This document shows positions 34,389-41,898 of a stretch of 64,000 bases of DNA, in pieces. How positions within the stretch are numbered: the first letter of the stretch is position 1; every line of letters starts with the position of its first letter. The translations under genes and the position numbers were made by a program. Origin of the DNA: Hymenobacter rigui (GTDB lineage Bacteria; Bacteroidota; Bacteroidia; Cytophagales; Hymenobacteraceae); NCBI RefSeq assembly GCF_003944715.1, contig NZ_RWIT01000010.1, positions 62,001 to 126,000 on the forward strand, read 5' to 3'. A model generated the notes under the pieces. That model was not told where the DNA came from. It was given only the letters and a program-made list of their open reading frames with translations, and did not search any database.

Positions 34389-34962
34389 GCTGGAACTGCC
34401 CACCGGGTAAAATATTTGCCTGCGTATCATTCTGCAGGGCTACCCGGACACCCGCCCGCCACGTGCGTTCTTGATTTAATGCGCAATCCAGATAAGCAGA
34501 AGCTATATACCCGATGTGTAATCCTGCGTGATTGTCGGGTATATAGTAAAAGCTTTGCTGCTCATTGAACCCGGCCACTGAAAAGCTTTTCGTTTTGGCA
34601 TAGCCCACAAATCCACCACCACCAATACCAAATTCCACTATCCTGTTGGCTCCGAACGGTAGCCAATGAAGCTCCTGCTCCAGATTCACTCCCCGGTAAG
34701 ATTGTGGAATAGTGTAGCCTCCGCCAAAATTGTAGTGGTTGGAGCCGGTAATAACGGCTATGCGGGAGGCCAGGCGTGCGTGCCCGCCTAATTGGGGTGC
34801 GTATTCTAGATGCGCTTTGGTAATCTGGTAGTCCCCCGAGCCATTCAGGCTGTTGCCTACACCAAGTCGTATCAGGTTTTGCTTAGCGGCAGGAGCATCC
34901 TGGCCATACGCCGTGCTACCCATTACAATGCCTGCAATCAGAAGTGCATACTTGTTAATCAT
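34372..34962 (-). CDS. Outer-membrane beta-barrel-like hypothetical protein
   Basis: The 196-aa protein has a signal peptide (residues 1-20, 'LLIAGIVMGSTAYGQ') and alternating hydrophobic and polar strands with glycines. It ends in 'QFQLSHVW', an aromatic C-terminus typical of outer-membrane barrels. There is no specific family match. Convergent 17-bp overlap with miaA. The upstream 120 bp is AT-rich and contains no clear promoter box. Confidence 0.65.
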   Translation of the reverse strand: MINKYALLIAGIVMGSTAYGQDAPAAKQNLIRLGVGNSLNGSGDYQITKAHLEYAPQLGGHARLASRIAVITGSNHYNFGGGYTIPQSYRGVNLEQELHWLPFGANRIVEFGIGGGGFVGYAKTKSFSVAGFNEQQSFYYIPDNHAGLHIGYIASAYLDCALNQERTWRAGVRVALQNDTQANILPGGQFQLSHVW

Positions 34963-35016
34963 ACTACAAGAAAATAAATGGTGAAAAGGGAACTAATTCT
35001 GATAAGCTGAAATACA

Positions 35017-35052
35017 AATTCCCTACCAGAAACTGAATTCTGATAGGGAATT
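35017..35052 (-). terminator. Probable terminator of pfkA
   Basis: A 15-bp stem with one mismatch (35017-35031 and 35038-35052) lies 33 bp after the pfkA stop. On the minus strand it is followed by TTGTATTT, a weak T run. Confidence 0.6.
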
Positions 35053-35084
35053 GGTTAATATTTTGAAAATTCTGCAAAAAGCGG

Positions 35085-36056
35085 CTATACGCTCAGGATT
35101 TCCACCATCCGCATAAAGCTCTGGTTGATGAGCTTCTTCTTATGAATGGTATCGGTGAAGGGCGTGTACACCAGCTTGCGGTCCACGATGCCGGCCATTA
35201 CGTTGCGCATGCCGTTGAGCAGGCCCTCTACGGCGGCAATGCCAATCTGCGAGGCCAGCATCCGGTCGGCGGCGGAAGGGGCCCCGCCGCGCTGAATGTG
35301 GCCAATGATGGTAACGCGGGTATCCAGCTCCGGAATGGCGGCCTTCACGCGCTGGGCTACGTGGTGGGCGTTGCCTTCTTCCTCACCTTCGGCCACTACC
35401 ACCAGAAAGGAAGTTTTGGAGCGCTGCCAGCTGGTTTTGAGGTTGTCAATCACGGCTTCCGTGGACATCTGCGTCTCCGGAATCATCACAATTTCGGCCC
35501 CGCCGCCAATGGCGCACGGAATGGCAATGTAGCCCGAGTCGCGGCCCATTACCTCCACGAAGAAGCACCGGTCGTGGGAATCGGCCGTGTCGCGGATTTT
35601 GTCAATGGCTTCCAGGGCCGTATTCACGGCCGTATCGTAGCCAATGGTGTAATCGGTACCGTACAGGTCGTTGTCGATGGTGCCGGGGGCGCCCACCGTG
35701 GGAATGCCGAACTCCTGCTCGAACAGCATGGCTCCGGTGAAGGTACCGTTGCCGCCAATGGCCACCAGCCCGTCAATACCGTGGTTGACCAGCTGGTCGA
35801 AGGCCTGCTGCCGGCCTTCCTTGGTCATGAACTTCTGGGAGCGGGCCGATTTGAGGATGGTGCCGCCCTTCTGAATGGTGTTGGCGACGGAGGCCGAGTC
35901 CAGCTTCACAAACTCGCCCTTGATCATGCCGCTGTAGCCGCGCATGATACCATACACCTCAATACCGTGGTACACCGCCGTGCGGACAACTGCGCGGATG
36001 GCCGCGTTCATGCCGGGCGCGTCGCCCCCACTGGTGAAAACTGCAATACGTTTCAT
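35085..36056 (-). CDS. pfkA: ATP-dependent 6-phosphofructokinase
   Basis: The 323-aa protein phosphorylates fructose 6-phosphate in glycolysis. 'FTSGGDAPGMNAAIRAVVR' (about 6-24) is the ATP-binding start, followed by 'AIGGNGTFTGA'. 'GTIDNDLYGTDYTIGYDTA' holds the catalytic Asp, and 'EVMGRDSGYIA' and 'IPE' complete the fructose-6-phosphate site. Having Gly at the ATP-site position after the GGD motif suggests ATP rather than PPi use. Length is standard for the bacterial homotetramer. Confidence 0.96.
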   Translation of the reverse strand: MKRIAVFTSGGDAPGMNAAIRAVVRTAVYHGIEVYGIMRGYSGMIKGEFVKLDSASVANTIQKGGTILKSARSQKFMTKEGRQQAFDQLVNHGIDGLVAIGGNGTFTGAMLFEQEFGIPTVGAPGTIDNDLYGTDYTIGYDTAVNTALEAIDKIRDTADSHDRCFFVEVMGRDSGYIAIPCAIGGGAEIVMIPETQMSTEAVIDNLKTSWQRSKTSFLVVVAEGEEEGNAHHVAQRVKAAIPELDTRVTIIGHIQRGGAPSAADRMLASQIGIAAVEGLLNGMRNVMAGIVDRKLVYTPFTDTIHKKKLINQSFMRMVEILSV

Positions 36057-36333
36057 CTATTCTAAACTGCTCTTCAGTACGCAAACGAAAGTCCGGAAGA
36101 AGCCGGAACGGGCAAAGGTGGCAAATCCGGGGGGAAAGGTAAGCGCCTACTCCATGAAATATAAATTAACCCCGATAAATGACTGTTTTCGGGCCGCGTG
36201 CGTATGCGGATTATTGTAGAAACGCCCAGTTCTGAGTATCTTCCCTGCCTAGTGCCGCGGCCCCGAGCAGGGGCCGTACTGTTTTGCTCCCGTCTGCCCG
36301 TCAATTCCCACCATTCTCAACCTAGCTGCCCGT

Positions 36334-36762
36334 ATGTTTGGTTTCTTTGAAAACGAGCAAACCCGTAAAGTAAAAAGCCACCTGATGAACCTGGTGGCCC
36401 TGGCCAAAGCCGATGGCCACATCGACGAGCGGGAAATGAGCTTTATTGCGGCCGTGGGTAAACGGGGGGGCCTGCGGGCCGATGAAGTGCGCTCCATTGT
36501 GGGCAACAGCAGCAACATCCACCTCATCATTCCCGACAACGACTCCGAGCGGTTCGACCAGCTTTTCGACCTGGTGGACATGATGCTGGCTGACGGCATC
36601 GTGGACGATACCGAAATCAGCTTCTGCGTGGATATGGCCGAAAAGCTGGGTTTCCGCAAAGAGGTAGTGAGCCGCCTTGTACGCCACATTTCCCAGTGCG
36701 TGAAGGACGGTATGGAGCGTGACCAGATCAAGGACGACGCTCTGGCGCTGTTGAAAGCCTGA
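36334..36762 (+). CDS. TerB-like cytoplasmic protein
   Basis: This 142-aa all-helical acidic protein fits the TerB/DjlA-N fold: 'NLVALAKADGHIDEREMSFI' (about 18-37) and 'LVDMMLADGIVDDTEISF' (about 84-101) are its two related Asp-rich helical repeats. TerB-fold proteins occur in tellurite-resistance and stress complexes, usually with TerC/TerD. None is adjacent here, so a stress role is not implied. A MITE-like element begins 5 bp after the stop. Confidence 0.8.
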   Translation: MFGFFENEQTRKVKSHLMNLVALAKADGHIDEREMSFIAAVGKRGGLRADEVRSIVGNSSNIHLIIPDNDSERFDQLFDLVDMMLADGIVDDTEISFCVDMAEKLGFRKEVVSRLVRHISQCVKDGMERDQIKDDALALLKA

Positions 36763-36766
36763 ATAG

Positions 36767-36913
36767 GCTGTGTCTGAAAACTCCAAAACAGTCATGCTGA
36801 GCTTGCCGAAGCATCTCTACCGCTTTGTCAGACGGTTCGTACGAAGCGGTAGAGATGCTTCGGCAAGCTCAGCATGACGTTCAGCGAGTCTCAAACGACT
36901 TTTCAGACATAGC
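36767..36913. mobile_element. Complete MITE-like element with nested family A palindrome
   Basis: The 14-bp terminal inverted repeats GCTGTGTCTGAAAA and TTTTCAGACATAGC (one mismatch) bound a 147-bp element. Its interior is a near-perfect family A palindrome (36791-36878). It has no coding capacity. The ends resemble those of DDE-type insertion sequences, so it could be mobilised in trans. No clear target duplication was found. Confidence 0.65.
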
Positions 36914-36925
36914 ATAAATAAAACC

Positions 36926-37004
36926 CTGTCATCCTGAGTAAAGCGAAGGACCTTGGTACGTTACTGCAACGTGCAAAGGTCCTTCGCTTTACTCAGGATG
37001 ACAG
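36926..37004. repeat. Palindromic intergenic repeat, family C
   Basis: Arms CTGTCATCCTGAGTAAAGCG and CGCTTTACTCAGGATGACAG continue through AAGGACCTT to give about 32-nt arms with a 15-nt centre. It lies 13 bp from the MITE-like element and 19 bp from the aminotransferase stop, and may also end that gene's transcript. Confidence 0.88.
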
Positions 37005-37023
37005 ATTTAAAACAGCGTCCCTT

Positions 37024-38217
37024 TTACTTCACAACCGAAGCAATTGCCCGCAGCAAACCCGCACAGGCGGCGTCAATCTGCTCCTCGGTGATGGTGAGGG
37101 GCGGGGCAATGCGCAGGGAGTTGTCGCAGAACAGGAACCAGTCGGTGAGGATATGCTCGTGCCAGAGGGCGTGGTCGATGATGGGCTTGAGCACTTCGAA
37201 GGAGTCGAATTCCACGGCCATCATCAGCCCACAGTTGCGCACCTCCCGGATGGCCGGGTGTACCAGCAACTCCCGGAAGCGCGCGGCTTTCCGGGCCACG
37301 CCCGCCAGCAGGTTGTCTTCCTGAATGACCTGCAGCGTGGCCAGCGCCGCCGCGCACGACACCGGGTGCCCGCCAAATGTGGTGCAGTGGCCCAGAATGG
37401 GGTCGGTTTTAAAGCCGGCCATAATGTGCTGGGGGGCAATGAAGGCCCCAATGGGCATACCTCCGCCCATGCCCTTGGCCGTGAGTAGAATATCGGGTTC
37501 GATGCCGAACTGCTCGAAAGCCCAAAACGTGCCCGTACGCCCAAACCCCGACTGAATTTCGTCCAGGATGAGCAAGGCGCCTACCTCGGTGCAGCGCTGG
37601 CGCAGGGCGGGCAGGTAGCCGGGATCCGGCAGCCGCACCCCGGCTTCGCCCGCTACGGTTTCAATGACCACGGCGGCCGTGTGCTCATCAATCATCTCTA
37701 AATCCTCGAAGTGGTTGCGGCGCAGGTGGTGCACATCGGGCAGCAGGGGCCGGAAGGCATTCTTGAATCCCTCGGAGCCGGTGATACTAAGGGCACCGTG
37801 GGTGGAGCCGTGGTAGGCGTTGAAGCAGCTCAGCAGCCTGGTGCGGCCGGTATAGCGCTTGGCCAGCTTCAGGGCTCCCTCCACGGCCTCGGTGCCGGAG
37901 TTGGTGAAGTACACGTTGTCGAGGTGGGCGGGCAGGGTGGCGGTGAGGGCCTGTGCCAGCCGGGCCGGCGGGGCCTGCACCACCTCGCCGTACACCATCA
38001 GGTGCAGGTATTTGTCTAGCTGGTCCTGAATGGCCTGCAGCACCCGGGGGTGGCGGTGGCCCACGTTGCTCACGCCAATGCCCGAAATAACGTCCAGGTA
38101 GGCCTGCCCGGCGGCATCGTACATGTACACGCCCTCGGCCCGCTCAATTTCCAGCAGCAGCGGAAAGTCGGAAGTCTGAGCCTGGTGACGGAGGAAAAGC
38201 TGGCGGGGAGTAAGCAT
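37024..38217 (-). CDS. Class III PLP-dependent aminotransferase
   Basis: The 397-aa protein starts at the ATG at 38217 ('MLTPRQLFLRHQAQTS'). The ornithine/acetylornithine/GABA-type fold shows 'GIGVSNVGHRHPRV', 'VYFTNSGTEAVEGALKLAKRYTGR' (PLP phosphate), 'CFNAYHGSTHGAL', 'ILDEIQSGFGRTGTFWAFE' (PLP Asp) and 'LTAKGMGGGMPIG' (Schiff-base Lys). The amine donor cannot be told by eye; acetylornithine, 4-aminobutyrate or lysine are possible. No biosynthetic partner adjoins it. A TACCTTTG promoter box lies 88 bp upstream. Confidence 0.9.
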   Translation of the reverse strand: MLTPRQLFLRHQAQTSDFPLLLEIERAEGVYMYDAAGQAYLDVISGIGVSNVGHRHPRVLQAIQDQLDKYLHLMVYGEVVQAPPARLAQALTATLPAHLDNVYFTNSGTEAVEGALKLAKRYTGRTRLLSCFNAYHGSTHGALSITGSEGFKNAFRPLLPDVHHLRRNHFEDLEMIDEHTAAVVIETVAGEAGVRLPDPGYLPALRQRCTEVGALLILDEIQSGFGRTGTFWAFEQFGIEPDILLTAKGMGGGMPIGAFIAPQHIMAGFKTDPILGHCTTFGGHPVSCAAALATLQVIQEDNLLAGVARKAARFRELLVHPAIREVRNCGLMMAVEFDSFEVLKPIIDHALWHEHILTDWFLFCDNSLRIAPPLTITEEQIDAACAGLLRAIASVVK

Positions 38218-38304
38218 ACGCAGAGAATGGTTCGGCCGGCTTGAGTGCTCACTGAAGTGAGGCTCGGGAACCGGCAGCGGTACCTCAATAACAAAAACGG
38301 GCCG

Positions 38305-38312
38305 CAAAGGTA
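38305..38312 (-). promoter_or_regulatory. -7 promoter box of the aminotransferase
   Basis: The minus strand reads TACCTTTG (TAnnTTTG), followed by an ~80-nt leader. Confidence 0.5.
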
Positions 38313-38340
38313 CAGCTCCCGGCGCGCTTGCTGCCCCCAA

Positions 38341-38378
38341 CAACAAAAAACGGCCGCCGAAGCAGCCGTCTTTTGTTG
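38341..38378 (-). terminator. Terminator of the sigma/anti-sigma/LTxxQ operon
   Basis: On the minus strand the stem CAACAAAAGACGGC...GCCGTTTTTTGTTG ends in a T run, 19 bp after the stop at 38398. Confidence 0.85.
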
Positions 38379-38397
38379 ATTCAGGAAAAAGGAACTG

Positions 38398-38880
38398 TTA
38401 ATCATCCAGTCCATCGGCGGGCACCGCCATACCGGGGCGGCCGGCCACGCGCTTGAGCACTTCTTTGGTAAACTGCCGCTCGGCAATGAAGAGCTTGCCC
38501 ACCTGCCGCACGCTGATTACCCGCTGAAATCGGTCGAAGTACTCCTTTTCAAGCGTAATTTCCTGCTGACGCAGCGTAAAGGCCTGCGTGAGGTTGTCCT
38601 TGATCTGCTGGTCGCTGAGGGCATCCAGGGAAGCGGGCCGGAGCAGGCGCATGCGGCGGTTCAGGTCGCGGCGCTTGGCGGTGAATTCGTTGTACACCGG
38701 CCAGAACTTCTGGGCCTGGTCGGGGGTGAGGGAAATCTGCTCGGTGAGGTAGGCAATGCGGGCGTTTTCCAGTTGGCTCAGGCGTTCCTGGCGGCGCATG
38801 CCGCCCTGGGCATAGGCCGAAGTGAAGGGCAGCCAGGCCAGCAGGCCCAGCAGCAAGGCGGTTCGAAGCAGGTATTTCAT
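38398..38880 (-). CDS. Periplasmic LTxxQ-like (Spy/CpxP-type) helical protein
   Basis: The 160-aa protein has a signal peptide (1-25, 'LLLGLLAWLPFTSAYAQ') and a long helical body with 'SLTPDQAQKFWPVYNEF' (about 51-67), a variant of the LTxxQ repeat of Spy/CpxP envelope-stress proteins. The following basic helix 'KRRDLNRRMRLLRP' fits the family. It lies 35 bp downstream of the anti-sigma-like gene and is the third gene of the ECF sigma operon, so it is probably a regulated effector or sensor in envelope stress. The ATG at 38880 is chosen for the signal peptide. Confidence 0.78.
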   Translation of the reverse strand: MKYLLRTALLLGLLAWLPFTSAYAQGGMRRQERLSQLENARIAYLTEQISLTPDQAQKFWPVYNEFTAKRRDLNRRMRLLRPASLDALSDQQIKDNLTQAFTLRQQEITLEKEYFDRFQRVISVRQVGKLFIAERQFTKEVLKRVAGRPGMAVPADGLDD

Positions 38881-38915
38881 GGGAGAGAAGGCGGAAGGGT
38901 AGGGCAACACGGTAG

Positions 38916-39371
38916 TTATAGGTAAGTTTCTTCGGAAGGCTGCCCATCCAGCACCTCCTGCAGCTCATCGGGCGAGGCGTGCAGGTACGTGTCGGTGGGG
39001 AGGTTTTGCGCGGCGGGCAGCTCGGCCAGGTCAGAAAGGGTAACGCGCTGTTCACTGGCCATCAGGTACTGCACCAGCTCCTCCCGGGGCACCTGGGCCA
39101 GGGAGGTAGAAGCCACGGGCTGAATGGTCGCCTCTGGGCTCAGCAGGAAAGAAGCCGCAAATCCCCCCAGCACCACCGCCGAGGCCAGGGCCGTCCGCAG
39201 CGGGGCCGACAAGGCCGAGAGCCAACCCCAGGTGGCAGCCGGGGCGGGGTTGGTTGCCTGCACGCGCTGCATCACGCGCATAGGCAGCTGCTCAAAATAC
39301 CGGTCCGGGGGCGGAGCCAGCGGCGGCTGGGGCCGGCGGCGATGTTCATCCAGACGAAATGGCTTGTTCAT
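38916..39371 (-). CDS. Putative anti-sigma factor
   Basis: The 151-aa protein has a cytoplasmic Pro/Arg-rich N-terminus (1-50, 'FRLDEHRRRPQPPLAPPPD'), one membrane span at about 57-77 ('TALASAVVLGGFAASFLL') and a ~70-aa periplasmic tail. 'YFEQLPMRVMQRVQ' is common in Bacteroidota proteins encoded directly after ECF sigma genes. It starts 30 bp after the sigma factor stop. There is no zinc-binding HxxxCxxC motif, so the class is uncertain. Confidence 0.72.
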   Translation of the reverse strand: MNKPFRLDEHRRRPQPPLAPPPDRYFEQLPMRVMQRVQATNPAPAATWGWLSALSAPLRTALASAVVLGGFAASFLLSPEATIQPVASTSLAQVPREELVQYLMASEQRVTLSDLAELPAAQNLPTDTYLHASPDELQEVLDGQPSEETYL

Positions 39372-39401
39372 ATCGGTTAGAGGCCGCGGGGGCCGTCAGG
39401 T

Positions 39402-39953
39402 TTAATCAGTGATGGACTCGTCGTTGATGTATTGCTCGATTTTTTTGGCGGCGTGGTGGTAAGAGGCTTTCAGCGCCCCCACGCTGGTGCCGGTTACCTC
39501 GGCCATCTGCTCGTAGGGCATCTCGTCGTAGTAGCGCAGGTTGAACACCAGGCGCTGCTTGTCGGGCAGGCGCAGGATGGCTTTCTGCAGTTTCAGCTCC
39601 ACCACGTCGCCGGCCAGGCTTTCATCGGCCTCAATTTTGGCAGTCAGCTCGGCCCCCACGTCGTTGAGGGGCAAGAAGAACTTGCGGCGCTTGCTGCTCA
39701 GGAAACTCAGGCACTCATTGGTGGCAATGCGGTAAATCCAGGTATACAGGGAGGCATCCTGCCGGAAGTTTTCGAGGTGGTTCCACACCTTGATGAACAC
39801 GTCCTGGGTCAGGTCGTCGGCGTCGTCGTGGTCGATGACCATTTTGCGCACGTGCCAGTACACCTTGCTCTGGTACTTGCGCACGAGCTGGTTGAACGCC
39901 ACGTTACGGGCGGCGGGGTCACGAAACCTGATGAGTATCTCCTGGTCTTCCAA
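39402..39953 (-). CDS. ECF-type RNA polymerase sigma factor
   Basis: The 183-aa protein contains region 2 at about 20-90 ('FNQLVRKYQSKVYWHVRKMV', 'DADDLTQDVFIKVW', 'TWIYRIATNECLSFL') and region 4 at about 125-178 ('LPDKQRLVFNLRYYDEMPYEQMAEVTGTSVGALKASYHHA'). It recruits RNA polymerase to stress promoters. It heads an operon with the membrane anti-sigma-like protein and the LTxxQ protein, a usual envelope-stress layout. A degraded piece that resembles its region 2 lies at 44280-44400. Confidence 0.95.
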   Translation of the reverse strand: MEDQEILIRFRDPAARNVAFNQLVRKYQSKVYWHVRKMVIDHDDADDLTQDVFIKVWNHLENFRQDASLYTWIYRIATNECLSFLSSKRRKFFLPLNDVGAELTAKIEADESLAGDVVELKLQKAILRLPDKQRLVFNLRYYDEMPYEQMAEVTGTSVGALKASYHHAAKKIEQYINDESITD

Positions 39954-40170
39954 GGCGCAGGCAGGGCGGGGTTAGAGCGGCGGTTGTGTGGGGTTAGAGG
40001 GGCCGGGCGGGCCAGGGTTTAACGCTGCGGCGGTAAAAATATCCGGCCGGATGGAAACACCAGATTATGAGCTAATAAAAGCGCCGGAGGATTCTCGCTT
40101 CGCCGACGAACGAAAAATATAGCAAAACCCTACTTTTACCCCCGTTCCACTACCCTCACGACCACCAGCT

Positions 40171-40821
40171 ATGAGCAACATGATTCAGTTCGTCGCCAAC
40201 CACGACGACCTCAGCACCGACAAAGGCTTCCAGTTCAAGTTTTACTGCGACAAGTGCCGTAACGGCCACATGTCGCGCTTCCTGCCCAACAAAATTGGTA
40301 TTGCCGGTGAGCTGATGCGAGCCGCCGGCAGCCTGTTCGGCGGCTCGTTCTACGATGCCGGCACGGCGGCCTACCACGTGCAGCGCGCCATTGGGGGTAA
40401 GGCGCACGACGATGCTCTGGAAACGGCCGTGCAGGAGGGCAAAACCTACTTCAAGCAGTGCACCCGCTGCGGCCACTGGGTATGCCCCGATGTGTGCTGG
40501 AACCACACCGCAGGCCTGTGCGAAGACTGCGCCCCTGACGAGCACGAGGAACTGGCCGCCCAGCAGCGCCAGGCCGCCCGCGAGCAAATCCATACCAAAA
40601 CCCGCGAGCAGGACTACACCCAGAACCTCGATTTTCTGGGTACGGCCTCCCTGGCACAATGCCCCAACTGCCAGAGCAAGCTGGCGGCCGGTCAGAAGTT
40701 CTGCCCCGGCTGCGGTACGGCTAGCGTCGCTGCTCAGCCCCGGGGCAAGTTCTGCGGCGACTGTGGCGCGGCGGTGAAGCCCGAGCAGAAGTTCTGCGCC
40801 GAGTGCGGGAGTAAGCAGTAG
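40171..40821 (+). CDS. Double zinc-ribbon protein
   Basis: The 216-aa cytoplasmic protein has three or four Cys pairs. 'FYCDKCRNGHMSRFLP' is near the N-terminus, 'QCTRCGHWVCPDVCWNHTAGLCEDC' (as CxxC pairs) lies at about 90-115, and two classic zinc ribbons are at the C-terminus ('CPNCQSKLAAGQKFCPGCG' and 'FCGDCGAAVKPEQKFCAECG'). A Gly/Ala segment in the middle ('GELMRAAGSLFGGSFYDAG') may be a membrane-associating helix. Function is unknown. A near-consensus box TACTTTTA lies at 40131-40138. Confidence 0.82.
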   Translation: MSNMIQFVANHDDLSTDKGFQFKFYCDKCRNGHMSRFLPNKIGIAGELMRAAGSLFGGSFYDAGTAAYHVQRAIGGKAHDDALETAVQEGKTYFKQCTRCGHWVCPDVCWNHTAGLCEDCAPDEHEELAAQQRQAAREQIHTKTREQDYTQNLDFLGTASLAQCPNCQSKLAAGQKFCPGCGTASVAAQPRGKFCGDCGAAVKPEQKFCAECGSKQ

Positions 40822-40841
40822 GCGGGACCTCAAATAAAATC

Positions 40842-40937
40842 GTCATTCCGAGCGAAGTTGAGGAATCTCGCGTGCTGATGTTGTAGTAGTAAACCAGATG
40901 TCAGCACGCGATATTCCTCGACTTCGCTCGGAATGAC
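40842..40937. repeat. Palindromic intergenic repeat, family B
   Basis: The arms GTCATTCCGAGCGAAGTTGA... and ...TCGACTTCGCTCGGAATGAC include the 'GAATCTCGCGTGCTGA' core. It lies between the zinc-ribbon and DUF481 genes (convergent). Confidence 0.9.
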
Positions 40938-41004
40938 ATTCTAAGATACATTCTGCAGAACGGACCCCTCTACCTGAGGAGAGGGGCAGGGGCTGAGGTC
41001 CTGG

Positions 41005-41730
41005 CTACTTCGTGCTGTAAGCCACCCCGATGGTGACGTTGGTATTGTCGCGGGGTTTGCCTTCCGGGATGCGGTTCTCGAAGGTGTAAGTGTAGGTGGT
41101 GGTAATGGCGAAACGCGGGGTGAAGCGCAGAGCCAGCGACGAGGCGTGCGTGACGCGGTAGTCGGAAAAATCCTGCAGGTTGGGCTGGTAAAAGGTGGTG
41201 GAGCTGAGCGTCAACACGCGGTAGGAGTAGGCCACCTTCAGGCGGGTGGAGCTGCGCGACACCGTGCGGGAGCTGCCATCCTGAAAATACGTAGCCTCCC
41301 GGATAAGCAAATTGCTCACGGCAACTTCCCGTCCCAACGAGTCCTGGTAGAATGCCCAGCCGGGGCCCGCGCCCAGCTGGTAGCGGTTATCAATGCCGCG
41401 CAGGTTGCTCTGCTCGTAGCCCCCGATGCCGTAGAAGCGGAACCGGCCTTTCCAGTAGTAAGGCGTGGCGTTGAGCAGCCACTCCCGCTCCCGCAGCCGC
41501 CGCTCCTGCTTGCCAAACGTGAAGCTGCCCGTGACGGGCGCCCCAAAATGCAGCCCCCGCAGCAGCGTAACGGAGTGAGAAGTGGCAAACAGCGTCCGGT
41601 TCACGCCCCCTGACGTGTACTGCCCCGAGAGCTGCCCGCTGTAGCGGATGATAGTGGTATCGGCCTTCTGGGCCAGGACCGGCAGGGCCATGCCGCCGAG
41701 CAGCAGGAGAAGAAGCAGAGAAAAGCGCAT
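41005..41730 (-). CDS. DUF481-like outer-membrane protein
   Basis: The 241-aa protein starts at the ATG at 41730, giving a signal peptide (1-20, 'LLLLLLGGMALPVLAQ'). The barrel strands are of DUF481/YdiY type: 'YSGQLSGQYTSGGVNRTLF', 'FYGIGGYEQSNLRGIDNRYQLGAGPGWAF' and 'LKVAYSYRV'. It ends 'NVTIGVAYSTK'. Family members are outer-membrane proteins of unknown role. It is divergent from the ClC gene, with a TACCTTTG box for each. Confidence 0.82.
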   Translation of the reverse strand: MRFSLLLLLLLGGMALPVLAQKADTTIIRYSGQLSGQYTSGGVNRTLFATSHSVTLLRGLHFGAPVTGSFTFGKQERRLREREWLLNATPYYWKGRFRFYGIGGYEQSNLRGIDNRYQLGAGPGWAFYQDSLGREVAVSNLLIREATYFQDGSSRTVSRSSTRLKVAYSYRVLTLSSTTFYQPNLQDFSDYRVTHASSLALRFTPRFAITTTYTYTFENRIPEGKPRDNTNVTIGVAYSTK

Positions 41731-41764
41731 GAAATCAACCAGCCGCAAAAGGGCGGCGTATCGG

Positions 41765-41772
41765 CAAAGGTA
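41765..41772 (-). promoter_or_regulatory. -7 promoter box of the DUF481 gene
   Basis: The minus strand reads TACCTTTG, 34 bp upstream of the ATG. Confidence 0.5.
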
Positions 41773-41828
41773 GCCCGGGCCCGCCGGAGCAAACCGGTTT
41801 TGCTCATGGGGGCCTCATGCACGCGGCC

Positions 41829-41836
41829 TACCTTTG
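41829..41836 (+). promoter_or_regulatory. -7 promoter box of the ClC gene
   Basis: TACCTTTG on the plus strand lies 62 bp before the ATG at 41899. Confidence 0.5.
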
Positions 41837-41898
41837 GGCCACGGGCTGGTTTCTGCCGTTCCGCCAAGTTCTTCCCCGCGCCCTCCTTTCCTTTTCGC

